Of a DNA stretch of 64,000 nt, positions 16,670 to 26,962 are shown piece by piece. The first letter of the stretch is position 1. Each line of letters begins with the position of its first letter. The stretch comes from Nitrosomonas sp. PY1. Lineage in GTDB: Bacteria; Pseudomonadota; Gammaproteobacteria; Burkholderiales; Nitrosomonadaceae. The stretch is from positions 1,314,121 through 1,378,120 of the forward strand of contig NZ_BQXC01000001.1 of NCBI RefSeq assembly GCF_022836435.1, read 5' to 3'. A model generated the notes under the pieces. It had not been told where the DNA came from. It made no database searches and saw only the letters and a list, made by a program, of their open reading frames with translations. The position numbers were made by a program, and so were the translations under genes.

Positions 16670-17255
16670 TGACATATATTTTCATTCGAATTTTCATTCG
16701 AAGACAATACTCAACTTGGTTAAACTTTGAGTATCACTCCGATTTTAGGTGCACGAAAGGCTAAATAGGAATATACCACACTCTCCGTCATTGCGCACAG
16801 TTACAAAAAACAGGGGATCATGCCCCAGCGATCAAGCATTGCTGAAATTGTTTTATCGAACATCAGCCAGAAATGAACCATGCCTCTACTGAACTGGAAA
16901 GCCGATCTCAACAGGTTTACCATTATGTTCGAGGAGCGTATACCGATCCATTAATACAAGCACCGTTTACACAAAATTCGTGACACCTTCGTGGTTTCCA
17001 CACAATTACCCCACCAATGCACTCTTAAATCTTAGTTACAGCATTGATGAATTAATGCATATCTAGTACTAACGTACTAATACCAAAGTACAATTGTCAC
17101 AGCTATCAAAGCAACTAGAATATCACGCTTCCTAGCGTACCTCGAAAATATTAAGTATCAGGCAAAAACCCCAAATTCTGAGATAACACAGTATTTCACA
17201 GCAGATTATCCCGGAATAGGTTTTATTGTAACAACTACTTAAAGGAGCACTTGCA
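16670..17255. other. Gap before the RTX pair, no gene recognised
   Basis: About 590 bp with no supportable coding sequence in either direction. It ends with AAAGGAG at 17241-17247, a strong ribosome binding site 8 nt before the ATG of the 118-residue gene. The promoter of the two-gene unit should lie here, but no convincing -35/-10 pair was identified. Confidence 0.4.
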
Positions 17256-17612
17256 ATGGGATTTGTGAACGAAAGATTAGAAAATCATGAGTGGCAAACT
17301 ATTGATCGGGAGCGGGGTATTGTTCTCAAACGTGTAGGAGGTGGAGGTCCAGAAGACTCTCCTTACGACTTTAATCTAAATATCGCAGGCGAGAGCGTCA
17401 ATTTTACAGCTTATCAAAAAATAATTTCTTTGGGACGTGAACAGGGCTACGACATCGAGTGGCAAGTTTTAGCGATTTATGCGCCATCTCATATGAAGCA
17501 AGATAAATTAAGTTTACACAGTCTGATTACAGAAGCTCTCGATGTATTTGGTTTTGCAGCTTCAAGAAAAAATGTCAAAAATTTGACTGTCACTTTTGCA
17601 TTCAATGTATAG
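17256..17612 (+). CDS. Unknown protein paired with the RTX gene
   Basis: A 118-residue soluble protein not recognised from any family. No signal peptide or membrane segment is seen. It begins MGFVNERLENHEWQTIDRER, has a GGGG stretch near residue 28 and a mixed strand/helix pattern, with a conserved-looking core FNLNIAGESVNFTAYQKI and a C-terminal amphipathic strand NLTVTFAFNV. A strong ribosome site precedes it and the RTX start follows its stop by 12 bp, so both are translated from one message. By position it could be a chaperone, an activator or an immunity factor for the RTX protein; the sequence does not decide between these. Confidence 0.8.
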   Translation: MGFVNERLENHEWQTIDRERGIVLKRVGGGGPEDSPYDFNLNIAGESVNFTAYQKIISLGREQGYDIEWQVLAIYAPSHMKQDKLSLHSLITEALDVFGFAASRKNVKNLTVTFAFNV

Positions 17613-17624
17613 GAATTCTAACAA

Positions 17625-20600
17625 ATGAATGCATCCAATGCGCTGAATGAAATTACTGCCAATGAAGCCGCGGGCAACCCGATGTCGGTCAATGAGCTGC
17701 GGGCACTAGCGAACTCTGTCGATGCCAGCACTGGAAATTCAACTTTGTTGCTATGGAGTGGTGGTGTAGGAAAAGACACTAATTCAAACGGCGAGAAAGA
17801 ATTTAAAGCCAAAACTATTGCGGAATCACTATCGAACGGCTCTTCTGTTAAAACAATCGCAGACACGCAAATAGGGAAGTTATTAAATAATATTGATTTT
17901 CAAACAGCCCTTGAAAATGCTGCCAACCGTGAAGGATTGAATTTTAAAGCTTTATATTTAGGAACTGATGCAAACGGCATACGCATCAACAATACCAGTT
18001 TCTGGGACACGGCATCAGCGCGATTGGTCGATGGTCATACTGGGGATTTTCGTTTGATTATGCCTTCCGCAGCAATCGGTAGTGTGGCTGTAGAAACCGA
18101 GATTCCAACACTATTGAACAAAGCATCATTATCCGGACAGAAAATCAATGGCGTCGATCTCAAAGACTGGCAAGATCGCTATCAAGTAGACAAGCTACTG
18201 AGTGGCGAAAGCACAGCAAAGTCCGAACTCGTCAAATTGATTGGTTCGACATCCAAAGCGGATTTGGCCGATATGCGAATCGGCAAGGATGCGGCTGGCA
18301 AATTGTATGTTGATACCAGTAGTTATCTGGGGAAAACATTGGGGTTGCCCACCAAGGATATTCCAACAGGAACTGAGATAACCCGCCTGGCATCATTGGA
18401 AAGCATGCGCTTAAGTTATAGCGATATGACACAGTATGTTAAATACGAAGGTTTACTGAATAAAGCAGGATGGGTCGGAGATATTCTGGGAACAGCGCTC
18501 GCTATCGCGCAGGCACAACAAGCTTATAACAGCGGCAAACCAACCGAGGCTGGTGCCATCTTAGCAGCCCATGTCGGTAGTTTGGCAGGTGGCATTGCGG
18601 TTGGGTATGGCGCTTCACTTGCAGCGGGGCTTTTACTTGTGCCTGGCCTGAATGTCGGTATTGGAACCGGTATGTTAATTACTGGAGCCGCTGGGCTTGC
18701 AGGCGGTTATTTCGGTGGATTGGCCGGAGAGAAGCTTTTCGAAGATTTGTATATGAACATTTCAAGTTTCGATATGGCGCTTTTTTTCCAGGATCTAAAG
18801 AGTGATTATGCTTGGGCAATCAATCGTCTTGGTGATTTGTTGATGCAAAATATCGGTGAACTTGCTGAGATATCAAACACTGTTAACAATTTCTTCCTGC
18901 AATTCAAAAATTGGACTCCGCCGCGTACTGATCCCTTGGTACTCGATTTGGATAACGATGGGATTGAAACCATCGGTATTGGTAGTGCGGTGGTAATGTT
19001 CGATCACAATGCTGATGGTATTAGAACTGGTACGGGCTGGGTCAAAAGCGATGACGGCTTTCTAGTGCTGGATCATAACAACAATGGTACGATCGACTCG
19101 GGTCGTGAGCTGTTCGGTGTCGATACCATCAAATCCAATGGCAACCTCGCCACCAATGGTTTTGATGCCTTGTCTGATTTGGATTCCAATGGGGATCATG
19201 TATTCGATCAGAACGATGAGCAATTTGCGCACGTACAGATCTGGCGTGATTTTAATCAGAATGGCATTTCTACCGTAAATGAATTGTTTTCTTTATCGGA
19301 ACTGGGGATTATCAGCTTTAGTTTGAATGCCGCCACTCAGAACGTCAATTTGGGTAATGGTAATGTACAAACCGCTGCCGCTGCACATTTAACGGTCGAC
19401 GGAACCGGTCAAACGGGTAATTTGGATTTGGCCAACAATCCGTTCTATCGGGAATTCGTTGATACTATTCCACCCACTGAACAAGCGCTTAATTTACCGG
19501 ATACCGTAGGCTCCGGCTGGGTGCGGGATTTGCGCGAGGCGGTTAGCTTATCCCCTGCGGCTGCAGCTGTTTTGACAAACTACGTGAGTCAAACAAATTA
19601 TGCGGACCAAAAAGCTTTATTGGATGACTTACTATCCGCTTGGGCAAATACCTCGACGATGAAAAACAGTGTCGAACAAGCCGACCAAAAGGGTTATTTC
19701 TTAATCTATTTGCCATCTGGTCAAACACAAGCAAGCTATGATCAGCATATGGGATATTGGAACACCTCGGATACCAATATTCTCAATGCGTTAACACCAG
19801 AAAAACGCGCCTCATACGAATTACTACAACATCAACAGCAAGAATTTAACGCAATGATTAGCGTGTTGGAGTGTTTCAATGGCACCCCTTATGTCACAGT
19901 CGCAACAGATCGGGTGACATTAGGCAATGGTTCACAAGTTATGGTCGGTACCGTGCCCGGTATTCAAAACTCTGAACGAGTGTTTGTATCCCTCTTTTCG
20001 CAACAAATCGAGCTGATGCAACAAAGTTACGGAACACTCAAAGAATCTGTTTATGGTAGTTTAGTGCTACAAACACGTTTAGCACAGTATTTAAATAAAA
20101 TAGTATTAGATGTTGATGCGTCCTCGCAGACTTTTGTCAATTTTACAGCGATGGATACTGCGTTAGAAAACAATAAAGCCACTAACCCATCAAATACCTT
20201 AGCTGATCTCATCGAACTCAATAAATATGCTGGTACGACTTTACAAAGTAATGACTGGACTGGTTTGGACATGCTACGCAATTGGATCGACCAAAGAATT
20301 GCTGGAACACAGACTGAAGCAATCCTTCAAGATTTAGGGGTGAGTGTTATTGAAAAAAGTGCATTGCCGGATGATGTTGTCTTTAGCGGAGCAAGTAATG
20401 CAAACATTAATGGACTAGCTAACAATGATTTTATCAATGGTGGTATCGGTAATGATGCGTTGTATGGCAATGCTGGAAATGATTCACTATATGGGGGCAG
20501 CGGGCGCGACTCTCTGATGGGGGGAGATGGTAATGACACGTTACTGGGTGACGATGATTCAGATGCGCTGTATGGCGGTAATGGCAACGACACTCTCAAT

Positions 20601-22196
20601 GGTGGATTGGGTGCTAACGATTTACTGTCAGGCGATGCGGGCGACGATACCTATCTGTTTGCAGCCGGAGATGGCAACACCACGATCAACAATTACGATG
20701 CCGCTGCGAGCCGAAGCGACGTGCTACGCTTCGGTGCAGGTATCAGCCCAGCCAATGTTTTAGCGACGCGCTCCGGCAGCGACCTAAAGCTAACGCTGCA
20801 AAGCACTGGAGAGGTCATCACGGTGCAATACTACTTCTATAGCGGCGGTACCCAATATACCCTCAATGCAGTTGAATTTGCCGACGGTACCAGTTGGAAT
20901 GTTGCGACGTTAACCGCGATGGTATTGCAGGGCACTTCCGGTGCTGACACGCTCACGGGATTTGCCACCGATGACACAATCAGCGGACTGGGCGGCAACG
21001 ATATGATATTTGGAGCTGCAGGTAACGATACCCTATCGGGTGATGCCGGTAATGACAATTTATATGGCGAGGAAGGCAATGACATCCTGAATGGCGGGGA
21101 TGGTCAGGACAATGTGTATGGCGGTAATGGCAACGACACTCTCAATGGTGGATTGGGTGCTAACGATTTACTGTCAGGCGATGCGGGCGACGATACCTAT
21201 CTGTTTGCAGCCGGAGATGGCAACACCACGATCAACAATTACGATGCCGCTGCGAGCCGAAGCGACGTGCTACGCTTCGGTGCAGGTATCAGCCCAGCCA
21301 ATGTTTTAGCGACGCGCTCCGGCAGCGACCTAAAGCTAACGCTGCAAAGCACTGGAGAGGTCATCACGGTGCAATACTACTTCTATAGCGGCGGTACCCA
21401 ATATACCCTCAATGCAGTTGAATTTGCCGACGGTACCAGTTGGAATGTTGCGACGTTAACCGCGATGGTATTGCAGGGCACTTCCGGTGCTGACACGCTC
21501 ACGGGATTTGCTACGAATGATATCATTAATGGTCTAGGTGGTAATGATACGTTATATGGCGGTGATGGCGACGATTCTCTCAATGGTGGTACCGGCACGG
21601 ATTGGTTATATGGCGAGCTAGGAAACGACATCTATATTGTAGATAATGTCGGTGATACCATTACTGAATCTGTCAATGCAGGCACTGATATAATTAGCAG
21701 TAGCGTTACTTACACGATTCCAGCAAATGTAGAAAACCTTACGTTAACTGGGACGTTAGCTATTAATGGAACAGGCAATAGTTTAAATAACACCATTATT
21801 GGAAACTCTGCCGTTAATCAATTAAGCGGTGGTGTAGGAGACGACACATTAGATGGCAAACTGGGTAACGACATACTTAGTGGTGGTGCCGGCAAAGACA
21901 ATTTTAATCTAACAACTTCAGGAAATATCGATACAATCACAGATTTTGTTGTAGTTGATGATACGATTAGATTAGAAAATGCGGTGTTCACCAAGCTAAC
22001 AACCACTGGAACTCTGGCAGCCAGTCGATTCAAGATTGGTACTCAAGCAATGGATGCAGATGATTACATTATCTATAACAGTACCACGGGTGCTTTGTAC
22101 TATGATTCCAATGGTAATGGTGCAGGTGCTACAGTACAAATTGCAATGATCGGCATTGGATTAAGCATGACAAATGCGGATTTTGTAGTCATTTGA
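17625..22196 (+). CDS. Large RTX protein with unusual N-terminal region
   Basis: A 1523-residue protein, presumably secreted by a type I system encoded elsewhere. In order: an N-terminal region (1-290) with [20 protein letters not shown] and [20 protein letters not shown], of unknown function; a glycine-rich hydrophobic stretch (about 308-372) that could insert into membranes; an EF-hand-like D-x-D-x-D-G segment (about 436-560: [45 protein letters not shown]) common in RTX proteins; a linker; then blocks of GGxGxDxLx nonapeptides from about 927 to 1425, interleaved with two copies of a haemolysin-associated domain; and a C-terminal tail without cysteine, as for uncleaved type I signals. No CxxC or protease motif (HExxH) was seen. 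Toxin, adhesin or S-layer roles are all possible. Confidence 0.88.
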   Translation: MNASNALNEITANEAAGNPMSVNELRALANSVDASTGNSTLLLWSGGVGKDTNSNGEKEFKAKTIAESLSNGSSVKTIADTQIGKLLNNIDFQTALENAANREGLNFKALYLGTDANGIRINNTSFWDTASARLVDGHTGDFRLIMPSAAIGSVAVETEIPTLLNKASLSGQKINGVDLKDWQDRYQVDKLLSGESTAKSELVKLIGSTSKADLADMRIGKDAAGKLYVDTSSYLGKTLGLPTKDIPTGTEITRLASLESMRLSYSDMTQYVKYEGLLNKAGWVGDILGTALAIAQAQQAYNSGKPTEAGAILAAHVGSLAGGIAVGYGASLAAGLLLVPGLNVGIGTGMLITGAAGLAGGYFGGLAGEKLFEDLYMNISSFDMALFFQDLKSDYAWAINRLGDLLMQNIGELAEISNTVNNFFLQFKNWTPPRTDPLVLDLDNDGIETIGIGSAVVMFDHNADGIRTGTGWVKSDDGFLVLDHNNNGTIDSGRELFGVDTIKSNGNLATNGFDALSDLDSNGDHVFDQNDEQFAHVQIWRDFNQNGISTVNELFSLSELGIISFSLNAATQNVNLGNGNVQTAAAAHLTVDGTGQTGNLDLANNPFYREFVDTIPPTEQALNLPDTVGSGWVRDLREAVSLSPAAAAVLTNYVSQTNYADQKALLDDLLSAWANTSTMKNSVEQADQKGYFLIYLPSGQTQASYDQHMGYWNTSDTNILNALTPEKRASYELLQHQQQEFNAMISVLECFNGTPYVTVATDRVTLGNGSQVMVGTVPGIQNSERVFVSLFSQQIELMQQSYGTLKESVYGSLVLQTRLAQYLNKIVLDVDASSQTFVNFTAMDTALENNKATNPSNTLADLIELNKYAGTTLQSNDWTGLDMLRNWIDQRIAGTQTEAILQDLGVSVIEKSALPDDVVFSGASNANINGLANNDFINGGIGNDALYGNAGNDSLYGGSGRDSLMGGDGNDTLLGDDDSDALYGGNGNDTLNGGLGANDLLSGDAGDDTYLFAAGDGNTTINNYDAAASRSDVLRFGAGISPANVLATRSGSDLKLTLQSTGEVITVQYYFYSGGTQYTLNAVEFADGTSWNVATLTAMVLQGTSGADTLTGFATDDTISGLGGNDMIFGAAGNDTLSGDAGNDNLYGEEGNDILNGGDGQDNVYGGNGNDTLNGGLGANDLLSGDAGDDTYLFAAGDGNTTINNYDAAASRSDVLRFGAGISPANVLATRSGSDLKLTLQSTGEVITVQYYFYSGGTQYTLNAVEFADGTSWNVATLTAMVLQGTSGADTLTGFATNDIINGLGGNDTLYGGDGDDSLNGGTGTDWLYGELGNDIYIVDNVGDTITESVNAGTDIISSSVTYTIPANVENLTLTGTLAINGTGNSLNNTIIGNSAVNQLSGGVGDDTLDGKLGNDILSGGAGKDNFNLTTSGNIDTITDFVVVDDTIRLENAVFTKLTTTGTLAASRFKIGTQAMDADDYIIYNSTTGALYYDSNGNGAGATVQIAMIGIGLSMTNADFVVI
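20571..20965 (+). repeat. 395-bp direct repeat, copy 1 (in RTX gene)
   Basis: By eye this segment is identical over its whole length to 21117-21511. The offset is 546 bp, exactly 182 codons, so the repeat keeps the reading frame. It encodes a nonapeptide block plus the haemolysin-associated domain ([18 protein letters not shown] ... [10 protein letters not shown]). The intervening 151 bp differ from anything nearby. Confidence 0.95.
21117..21511 (+). repeat. 395-bp direct repeat, copy 2 (in RTX gene)
   Basis: Second copy of the segment at 20571-20965. Both sides of the repeat diverge sharply, giving clean edges at TATGGCGGTA and GGGATTTGC. Even third codon positions agree, which points to recent duplication or ongoing gene conversion rather than protein-level selection. 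Confidence 0.95.
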
Positions 22197-22656
22197 CTTT
22201 CAGTATAGCGTTGTGGTCTTTTTCTTCTAAGGTAATTGTTGGGTTATTTGTAGCAGTCAGTAGTTAGATACTAATTGAATGAGTTATACGAGATATTAAA
22301 AAGAATAGTGACTGTGGGACTACTTTAAAATGTCTGGAAAAGAGTTTTACGATAGCTTATGTGTTAGTTTTGAAATTATTGATTGTAGGAGCGCAGGATA
22401 TGAAACTGCCAAAATTCACAGATACTTAGTATTCTGCGCGCTATTTCCTTCTGTTCTGGTCAATTTAAATCGGAGCACTTCACAACCCTAATTTGGTAGA
22501 AAGTGAAGTTTTTTCCATTTTTTAAGGGAGTTTCCTATCTTAGCTGGTTATTGCACTGCCAGACGAGGTCGTGCAGGAGTATTTAAAGGATAAAGATATA
22601 CTGAGTTACTAGGAATGCCGTAAGAATTCCTTCGTAAATAATATGTTACCAAAAAT
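22197..22656. other. Gap after the RTX gene
   Basis: About 460 bp without a supportable gene. A possible hairpin ACTTCAC/GTGAAGT followed by TTTTTT lies near 22478-22518 and might end transcription from the RTX unit, though its loop is long. A short open stretch (VIALPDEVVQEYLKDKDIL) near 22550-22610 could be the tail of a lost gene but has no recognisable start. Confidence 0.35.
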
Positions 22657-23022
22657 TTATTGATCGCCACTTTCCACGTGAAATACGTGAAGTATACGGT
22701 GTACAATAGGAGCAAGAATTACGCCAGTAACAAAAACAACAACCAAACCGCAATATAGCGCATATAGGCCGGCAAAAAGCTTGCCTCCATAAGTGATTGG
22801 TGTGCTTACTGGTCCCATCCCTCCCAAGAGCATTGATGTATTTAAGAACGCATCAATCCAATTGAGATTTTCCAATACATGATAACCAACCATACCAATG
22901 AGTAATGAAAATGCTATGAGTATGAATGAAATAAAACAGCTCTGCGCTAGCCGAATAATAAATTGATACAAAGAAATTACCGGCTGGTTTCGATGCTCAA
23001 ATTTGGAAAGAAATCTTTTCAT
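22657..23022 (-). CDS. Two-helix ion-channel-like membrane protein
   Basis: Predicted inner-membrane protein of 121 residues with the layout of a 2TM potassium channel: helix 1 (about 28-48), a pore-helix-like segment WIDAFLNTSM (55-64), a turn GGMGP (67-71) where K channels have TxGYG, then helix 2 (about 81-108) after GGKLFAGLYALY, which matches the channel motif for that helix. The filter lacks the Tyr and the Thr. The ATG at 23022 is preferred to the frame opening at 23094 because AGG lies before it and the upstream residues are atypical. Function unknown; an ion channel role is inference. Confidence 0.65.
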   Translation of the reverse strand: MKRFLSKFEHRNQPVISLYQFIIRLAQSCFISFILIAFSLLIGMVGYHVLENLNWIDAFLNTSMLLGGMGPVSTPITYGGKLFAGLYALYCGLVVVFVTGVILAPIVHRILHVFHVESGDQ

Positions 23023-23205
23023 TAATGACCTAACACGCAATATATAAAGACCGTGAATATATTGTTTTCTTTTGAATACTGTTCTGGCGAACAACAGTAT
23101 TTACCTCAAATATTGTGCTTGATAATCATCATAGATACAGAATCTACTTTATTGCAGCACAAACATATTAATTTTTTCTTTAAATAGGGTGCGTTGCATT
23201 TTATC

Positions 23206-23739
23206 TCAGTCATCCACCACATCCTGCCCTGGAAATAATACATCGGCAAAACCAAATGAGCGAAAGTCCTGAATCCGCATTGGGTAGAGAATCCCTTGCA
23301 AATGGTCGCATTCATGCTGTACAACCCGCGCATGGAATCCACTGACACTACGGTCAATAGCCCTACCAAATTGATCTGTTCCTTGATAACGCAATTGTGT
23401 AAAGCGCGGCACAATACCACGCATTCCAGGTACGCTGAGACAGCCTTCCCAGCCACCCTCTTTTTCTTCCGATAACGGGGTCAAATGCGGATTCAGCAAA
23501 ACCGTAAAAGGAACTTCGTCTGCATCGGGATAACGTTGATTCTTTTCAAAACCAAAAATCACTACCTGTAAATTCACACCAATCTGCGGTGCGGCAAGGC
23601 CTGCACCGTTCAATGCTGTCATCGTGTCTTGCATGTCTTGTAGCAAAACTTGTAATTCGGCCGTACCGAAATGCGTCACTTTTTCAGCTACCTGTAGTAA
23701 CCGAGGATCTCCCATTCTCAGCACCGGTTTAATCGCCAT
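23206..23739 (-). CDS. def: Peptide deformylase
   Basis: Removes the formyl group from N-terminal methionine of new proteins. All three motifs are intact in the 177 residues: [10 protein letters not shown] (about 46-55), EGCLSVPG (the metal cysteine) and QHECDHLQG (two metal histidines and the catalytic Glu). The C-terminal extension [20 protein letters not shown] fits the type I form. Its start overlaps the end of the phosphorylase gene by 11 bp, so it is the last gene of the hpt unit. It is not next to fmt, unlike the usual def-fmt pair, so another def may exist. Confidence 0.93.
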   Translation of the reverse strand: MAIKPVLRMGDPRLLQVAEKVTHFGTAELQVLLQDMQDTMTALNGAGLAAPQIGVNLQVVIFGFEKNQRYPDADEVPFTVLLNPHLTPLSEEKEGGWEGCLSVPGMRGIVPRFTQLRYQGTDQFGRAIDRSVSGFHARVVQHECDHLQGILYPMRIQDFRSFGFADVLFPGQDVVDD

Positions 23740-24475
23740 AACAACTCACGACATATTCCAAAATTTTTCTAACCTTAGTCATTGCTTGCTCCAATATCTC
23801 ATAACCTTCATGGCAATCTACCACATTGATATGACTATTACGTCCAGCCGCATAGCTAACCACTACGGCAATGGTTGCATAGTTTAATTCCATTTCACGC
23901 GCCAAAATCGCTTCGGGCATTCCGGTCATACCCACCATATCTGCGCCATCTCGCTCGAGCCGGTTAATTTCTGCCGCTGTTTCCAATCTTGGACCTTGTG
24001 TGGCAGCATACACGCCTCCATCCAGCATTTCCAGATTCGCATCATGCGCACCTTGCAACAATAAAGCGCGAGTCGGTTCACTGTATGGAATAGTAAAATC
24101 CGCTTGCTTAAAGCGCTGCTCGGTATCTTCAAAAAAAGTAAATTTGCGGTTATGGGTATAATCGATGATCTGATTGGGTATTACCAGTCGTCCTGGAGCC
24201 AAATCGGAACGAATTCCTCGCACTGATGTAATTGCTATCACGTGCGAAGGTTGTAGCGAATGAAGTGCGCAAATATTGGCGCGATAATTGATGGCATGGG
24301 GTGGAATGGTAAAATTATGTCCGTGCCGTCCTAGAAAGGCAACCTCATGATTCCTGATTTTACCGAAGGTAAACGGGCCTGAAGGCTCACCATAGGGAGT
24401 TCGGATAATCTGCCGGTGGAATATTTCCAACCCCGGTAACTGCGCCATTCCATTACCACCAATAATTGCAAGCAT
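23729..24475 (-). CDS. S-methyl-5'-thioinosine/thioadenosine phosphorylase
   Basis: Nucleoside phosphorylase of the MTAP/PNP trimeric family, used for salvage of 5'-methylthioadenosine or its deaminated form. The 248 residues show [12 protein letters not shown] at the N-terminus, the phosphate-binding [43 protein letters not shown] and [16 protein letters not shown]. The TSVRGIR and methionine-rich [11 protein letters not shown] blocks are more like the S-methylthioinosine phosphorylases of gammaproteobacteria than human MTAP, but the exact substrate is not certain. It sits 8 bp after hpt and overlaps def, giving a purine salvage plus def operon. Confidence 0.85.
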   Translation of the reverse strand: MLAIIGGNGMAQLPGLEIFHRQIIRTPYGEPSGPFTFGKIRNHEVAFLGRHGHNFTIPPHAINYRANICALHSLQPSHVIAITSVRGIRSDLAPGRLVIPNQIIDYTHNRKFTFFEDTEQRFKQADFTIPYSEPTRALLLQGAHDANLEMLDGGVYAATQGPRLETAAEINRLERDGADMVGMTGMPEAILAREMELNYATIAVVVSYAAGRNSHINVVDCHEGYEILEQAMTKVRKILEYVVSCYGD

Positions 24476-24483
24476 GCTCTTCC

Positions 24484-25056
24484 TTAATTACCGATTATTG
24501 TTTTCATCGCATAGATCGCTGGCAAATTCCGCCAAGCACCGTGTATATCCATGCCAAACCCAAATACATAACGATCAGGCACAGTGAGCCCCACAAAATC
24601 CGCTTGAATGGGTTTGCGGAGCCCTGTTTGTTTTTCTATCAAGACTGCACTATAAAATGCCTGCGCACCTTGCTGCAAAGCCTTCTCGCGAATAGTTTCC
24701 AGAGTTAATCCAGCATCCAGGATGTCATCTAGCACCAGAATAGTTCTATCACGTAATGCTTCACTCGGCGCCACCTGCCAACGGACTTTACCCGCTTGTA
24801 GTCGTTGGTCGTAACGCTTAACTTGAAGATAATCAAAATCCAAGGGAAATAATAGTCTCGGTAACAGCTGTCCGGCAAATACCACGGCACCGTTCATGAC
24901 GCATAACACCAGCGGATGTTGCTGTGACAAAGCTTGGATTATTTCATCAGCCATACGCTGCAATGCTTGCATCACATCACTCGCAGAATGAATCAATTCT
25001 GCATTTGCCAATATTTGTTCGGCTTGTCGATGCGACAACAATGGTGACTCGTTCAT
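24484..25056 (-). CDS. hpt: Hypoxanthine-guanine phosphoribosyltransferase
   Basis: Purine salvage enzyme joining PRPP to hypoxanthine or guanine. The 190-residue protein has the PRPP-binding motif ILVLDDILDAGLTL (about 105-118), the flexible loop region DYLQVKRYDQ and the purine contact segment ADFVGLTVPDRYVFGFGMD. It is the first gene of a tight minus-strand unit with the phosphorylase and def. The product of the second gene (a purine base) is a direct substrate for this enzyme, which explains the pairing. Confidence 0.92.
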   Translation of the reverse strand: MNESPLLSHRQAEQILANAELIHSASDVMQALQRMADEIIQALSQQHPLVLCVMNGAVVFAGQLLPRLLFPLDFDYLQVKRYDQRLQAGKVRWQVAPSEALRDRTILVLDDILDAGLTLETIREKALQQGAQAFYSAVLIEKQTGLRKPIQADFVGLTVPDRYVFGFGMDIHGAWRNLPAIYAMKTIIGN

Positions 25057-25390
25057 TAAAAGCTATTGATTGCGATAGTATAGTTATTATGATGATGCTT
25101 TTGTATTGTATAACAAACAAGCTCTTATCCAATAGACGGTATGTTGTATGCCTGATTGAATCGGCAAAAGACAAACACACTTGCCATTCGCATTAGCCGG
25201 GGGTGCTACGATAATTTTTGGATAACTATCTAACGATTGTCATACTACACACCTAGATTGGGTCAATCTGTGGTGACATCCTTAATCTCCTTAATAAGGT
25301 AGCAATTAATGTACTGCCATCCTAAAGAATAAATCTTTATCGTCGAAAAAGAGTAAGGTAAAACTAATAAAGTTGATGAGGATGAATAAA
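25057..25390. other. Divergent gap between hpt and a lipoprotein gene
   Basis: About 330 bp that must carry the promoters for hpt (minus) and the lipoprotein gene (plus). A perfect inverted repeat AGATTG/CAATCT lies at about 25253-25267. No gene or known riboswitch was recognised. AGGA about 7 nt before the ATG at 25391 is the ribosome site of the lipoprotein gene. Confidence 0.35.
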
Positions 25391-25437
25391 ATGAAAACCA
25401 TAGCATTTTATATCGTAACAATTTCTATTGTAATTAG

Positions 25438-26962
25438 TCGCCCCTGAAAAAAGCCTCGACGATTGCTATTTTTTGGGGTGGATCAGATTTCCTTGCTGCA
25501 TGTAGAAAACAACTTTCGCTGGTTGAAGTTTTCATTAACAAATTGGGGTAATTTGCGTTTTTCGCCATGAGAAGAACAGCCAAAGAATGGCCAGCAGCCA
25601 TTGTCTCAGATTCCATGCGCAAGCAGCCATCAATAGATTGATACGATCTCCGATAGCACCTTTTAAATAATTTCTGATCAACCTAAAATCCGATTTCAAA
25701 TGACCAATGATGGGTTCAATCGCTGCACGTCTTCTGCATTGCTTTCGTTTCTTGTCCCTTTGATAACGAGTATCTTGTTTGAGTGCTTTCCCCGGCAAAA
25801 TAATACTCGTGCCATTAACTTCTCGCTTGCCGCGATAGCCGCGATCACATACTGCTTGTTTGACGGCTTTGCCGCGAGATGCCTCAACATGACGCAGTAT
25901 TTCCGGCAGCGTATGATTGTCATGCCGGTTTTGTTCGTGACTGACTACACCGACGATCAGATTGCCTTGCGCGGTGCTTGCTATCGATGCCTTGCTGCCA
26001 TATTCGTATTGTTTGTGGTCTTTTCCTTTGGCCACGCAGTACACCTGCGGCTCGTGCAATGAATAGATCTTGTTTGTGTCTTTAGATTGCTGCCTTAAAA
26101 TGCGCTCATACATCAGAAAATCTTGTTGGTAGCACTCAAATAAACAGTATTGCGGCAATTCTCGGCGCAGTTCCCGTATTAAGATGCCCGCAATCGTTCT
26201 AAGCCGCTTTAGCGCTCGCTTGGCCTTTGCTCTTTTGGTGACGTGACGGAAATGCCGAATAGCCAGACGCAATGATTTTACTTCTTTGACGAAAGTACGC
26301 CGCTGTTGAACACCATGCGCTTGGGCTATCTTGTTTAGTCGGTTGATGATTCTAATTGCCAGCTTGCTATCTGTCGGATAGGCGATGTTCTTTTCTTGCA
26401 CTGTCGTGTCAATGTGAACCGTGTCTTCCAGCGCAGCTTCTCCATGCAAACCAACGCTCATCTGGAAAATACGCTCAACACCTTCAGCGCCAATGCGCTT
26501 ACGAAAATGCACCAACTCCGTGCTGTGGCAGGGCAATCTTCGCTGAAACTCTTTCATCCCGCAAAAAGCCTGGTAATACGGATTGCGTTTCCACTGCAAT
26601 ACTACTGCTTCATCGCTCAAGTTCTCTAACTGCTTGAGTATCAACAATCCAACCAGCAGCCGAATCGGTTTACTGGGTGCGCCTAATCCTTCGCTGTAGT
26701 GTATTGAAAATGCTTCGTCAAACTCAAACCAAGGTATTTCCAATGCAAGCTGTAGCAATGGATCAGAACGATCAAGCTGCAATAACAGGTCAGTCTCAAA
26801 CAAAACTGGGTTGGTGCAAAGTTCTACTGAGTGTGAGCATCTGTAATCACCATTTCGACCAGAATTTAGCTGCAATTTTAGCATTTCTGGCCGATCGGAT
26901 CACACACATCTCTGTATTTCTTCTCATTATCAAATAGTTGTACTTTCTTCAGGGACGACTAT
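25438..26962 (-). mobile_element. Intact IS5-family insertion sequence
   Basis: A 1525-bp element with imperfect terminal repeats (TCGCCCCTGAAAAAAG at the left; complement TCGTCCCTGAAGAAAG at the right, offset by a few bases). A direct duplication TTAG flanks it (25434-25437, 26963-26966), fitting the YTAR target of the IS5 group. It carries one transposase on the minus strand. The exact ends could shift by a few bases, but only this choice restores the interrupted reading frame. Confidence 0.85.
25535..26884 (-). CDS. IS5-family transposase
   Basis: DDE transposase of the IS element, 449 residues. The N-terminal half has the IS5/IS1182-like block LFETDLLLQLDRSDPLLQLA and LGAPSKPIRLLVGLLILKQL. 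The catalytic aspartates are in VHIDTTVQEKNI and AVCDRGYRGK and the glutamate in RAAIEPIIGHLKSDFRL. Two arginine/lysine-rich helices in the middle are usual in this group. The first about 25 residues before LFETDLL are unusual, so the true start may be further in. No internal lesion is visible. Confidence 0.88.
   Translation of the reverse strand: MLKLQLNSGRNGDYRCSHSVELCTNPVLFETDLLLQLDRSDPLLQLALEIPWFEFDEAFSIHYSEGLGAPSKPIRLLVGLLILKQLENLSDEAVVLQWKRNPYYQAFCGMKEFQRRLPCHSTELVHFRKRIGAEGVERIFQMSVGLHGEAALEDTVHIDTTVQEKNIAYPTDSKLAIRIINRLNKIAQAHGVQQRRTFVKEVKSLRLAIRHFRHVTKRAKAKRALKRLRTIAGILIRELRRELPQYCLFECYQQDFLMYERILRQQSKDTNKIYSLHEPQVYCVAKGKDHKQYEYGSKASIASTAQGNLIVGVVSHEQNRHDNHTLPEILRHVEASRGKAVKQAVCDRGYRGKREVNGTSIILPGKALKQDTRYQRDKKRKQCRRRAAIEPIIGHLKSDFRLIRNYLKGAIGDRINLLMAACAWNLRQWLLAILWLFFSWRKTQITPIC

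Noticed and set aside
16510-16707. Minus-strand open frame of 65 codons
   Set aside because: The plus strand shows an antitoxin-like segment; the minus frame has no start signal or family features.
20400-21660. Regular short repeats that might be taken for a CRISPR array
   Set aside because: They are in-frame nonapeptide codons of the RTX gene, with no constant spacer length and no cas genes.
25180-25240. Thiamine riboswitch (GGGGGTGCTACGA)
   Set aside because: The CTGAGA thi box is missing and neither flanking gene is a thiamine gene.
25437-26961. IS5 element bounded by a 2-bp TA or 3-bp duplication
   Set aside because: With these ends the split lipoprotein frame does not rejoin; the TTAG choice restores it and fits the family's target rule.
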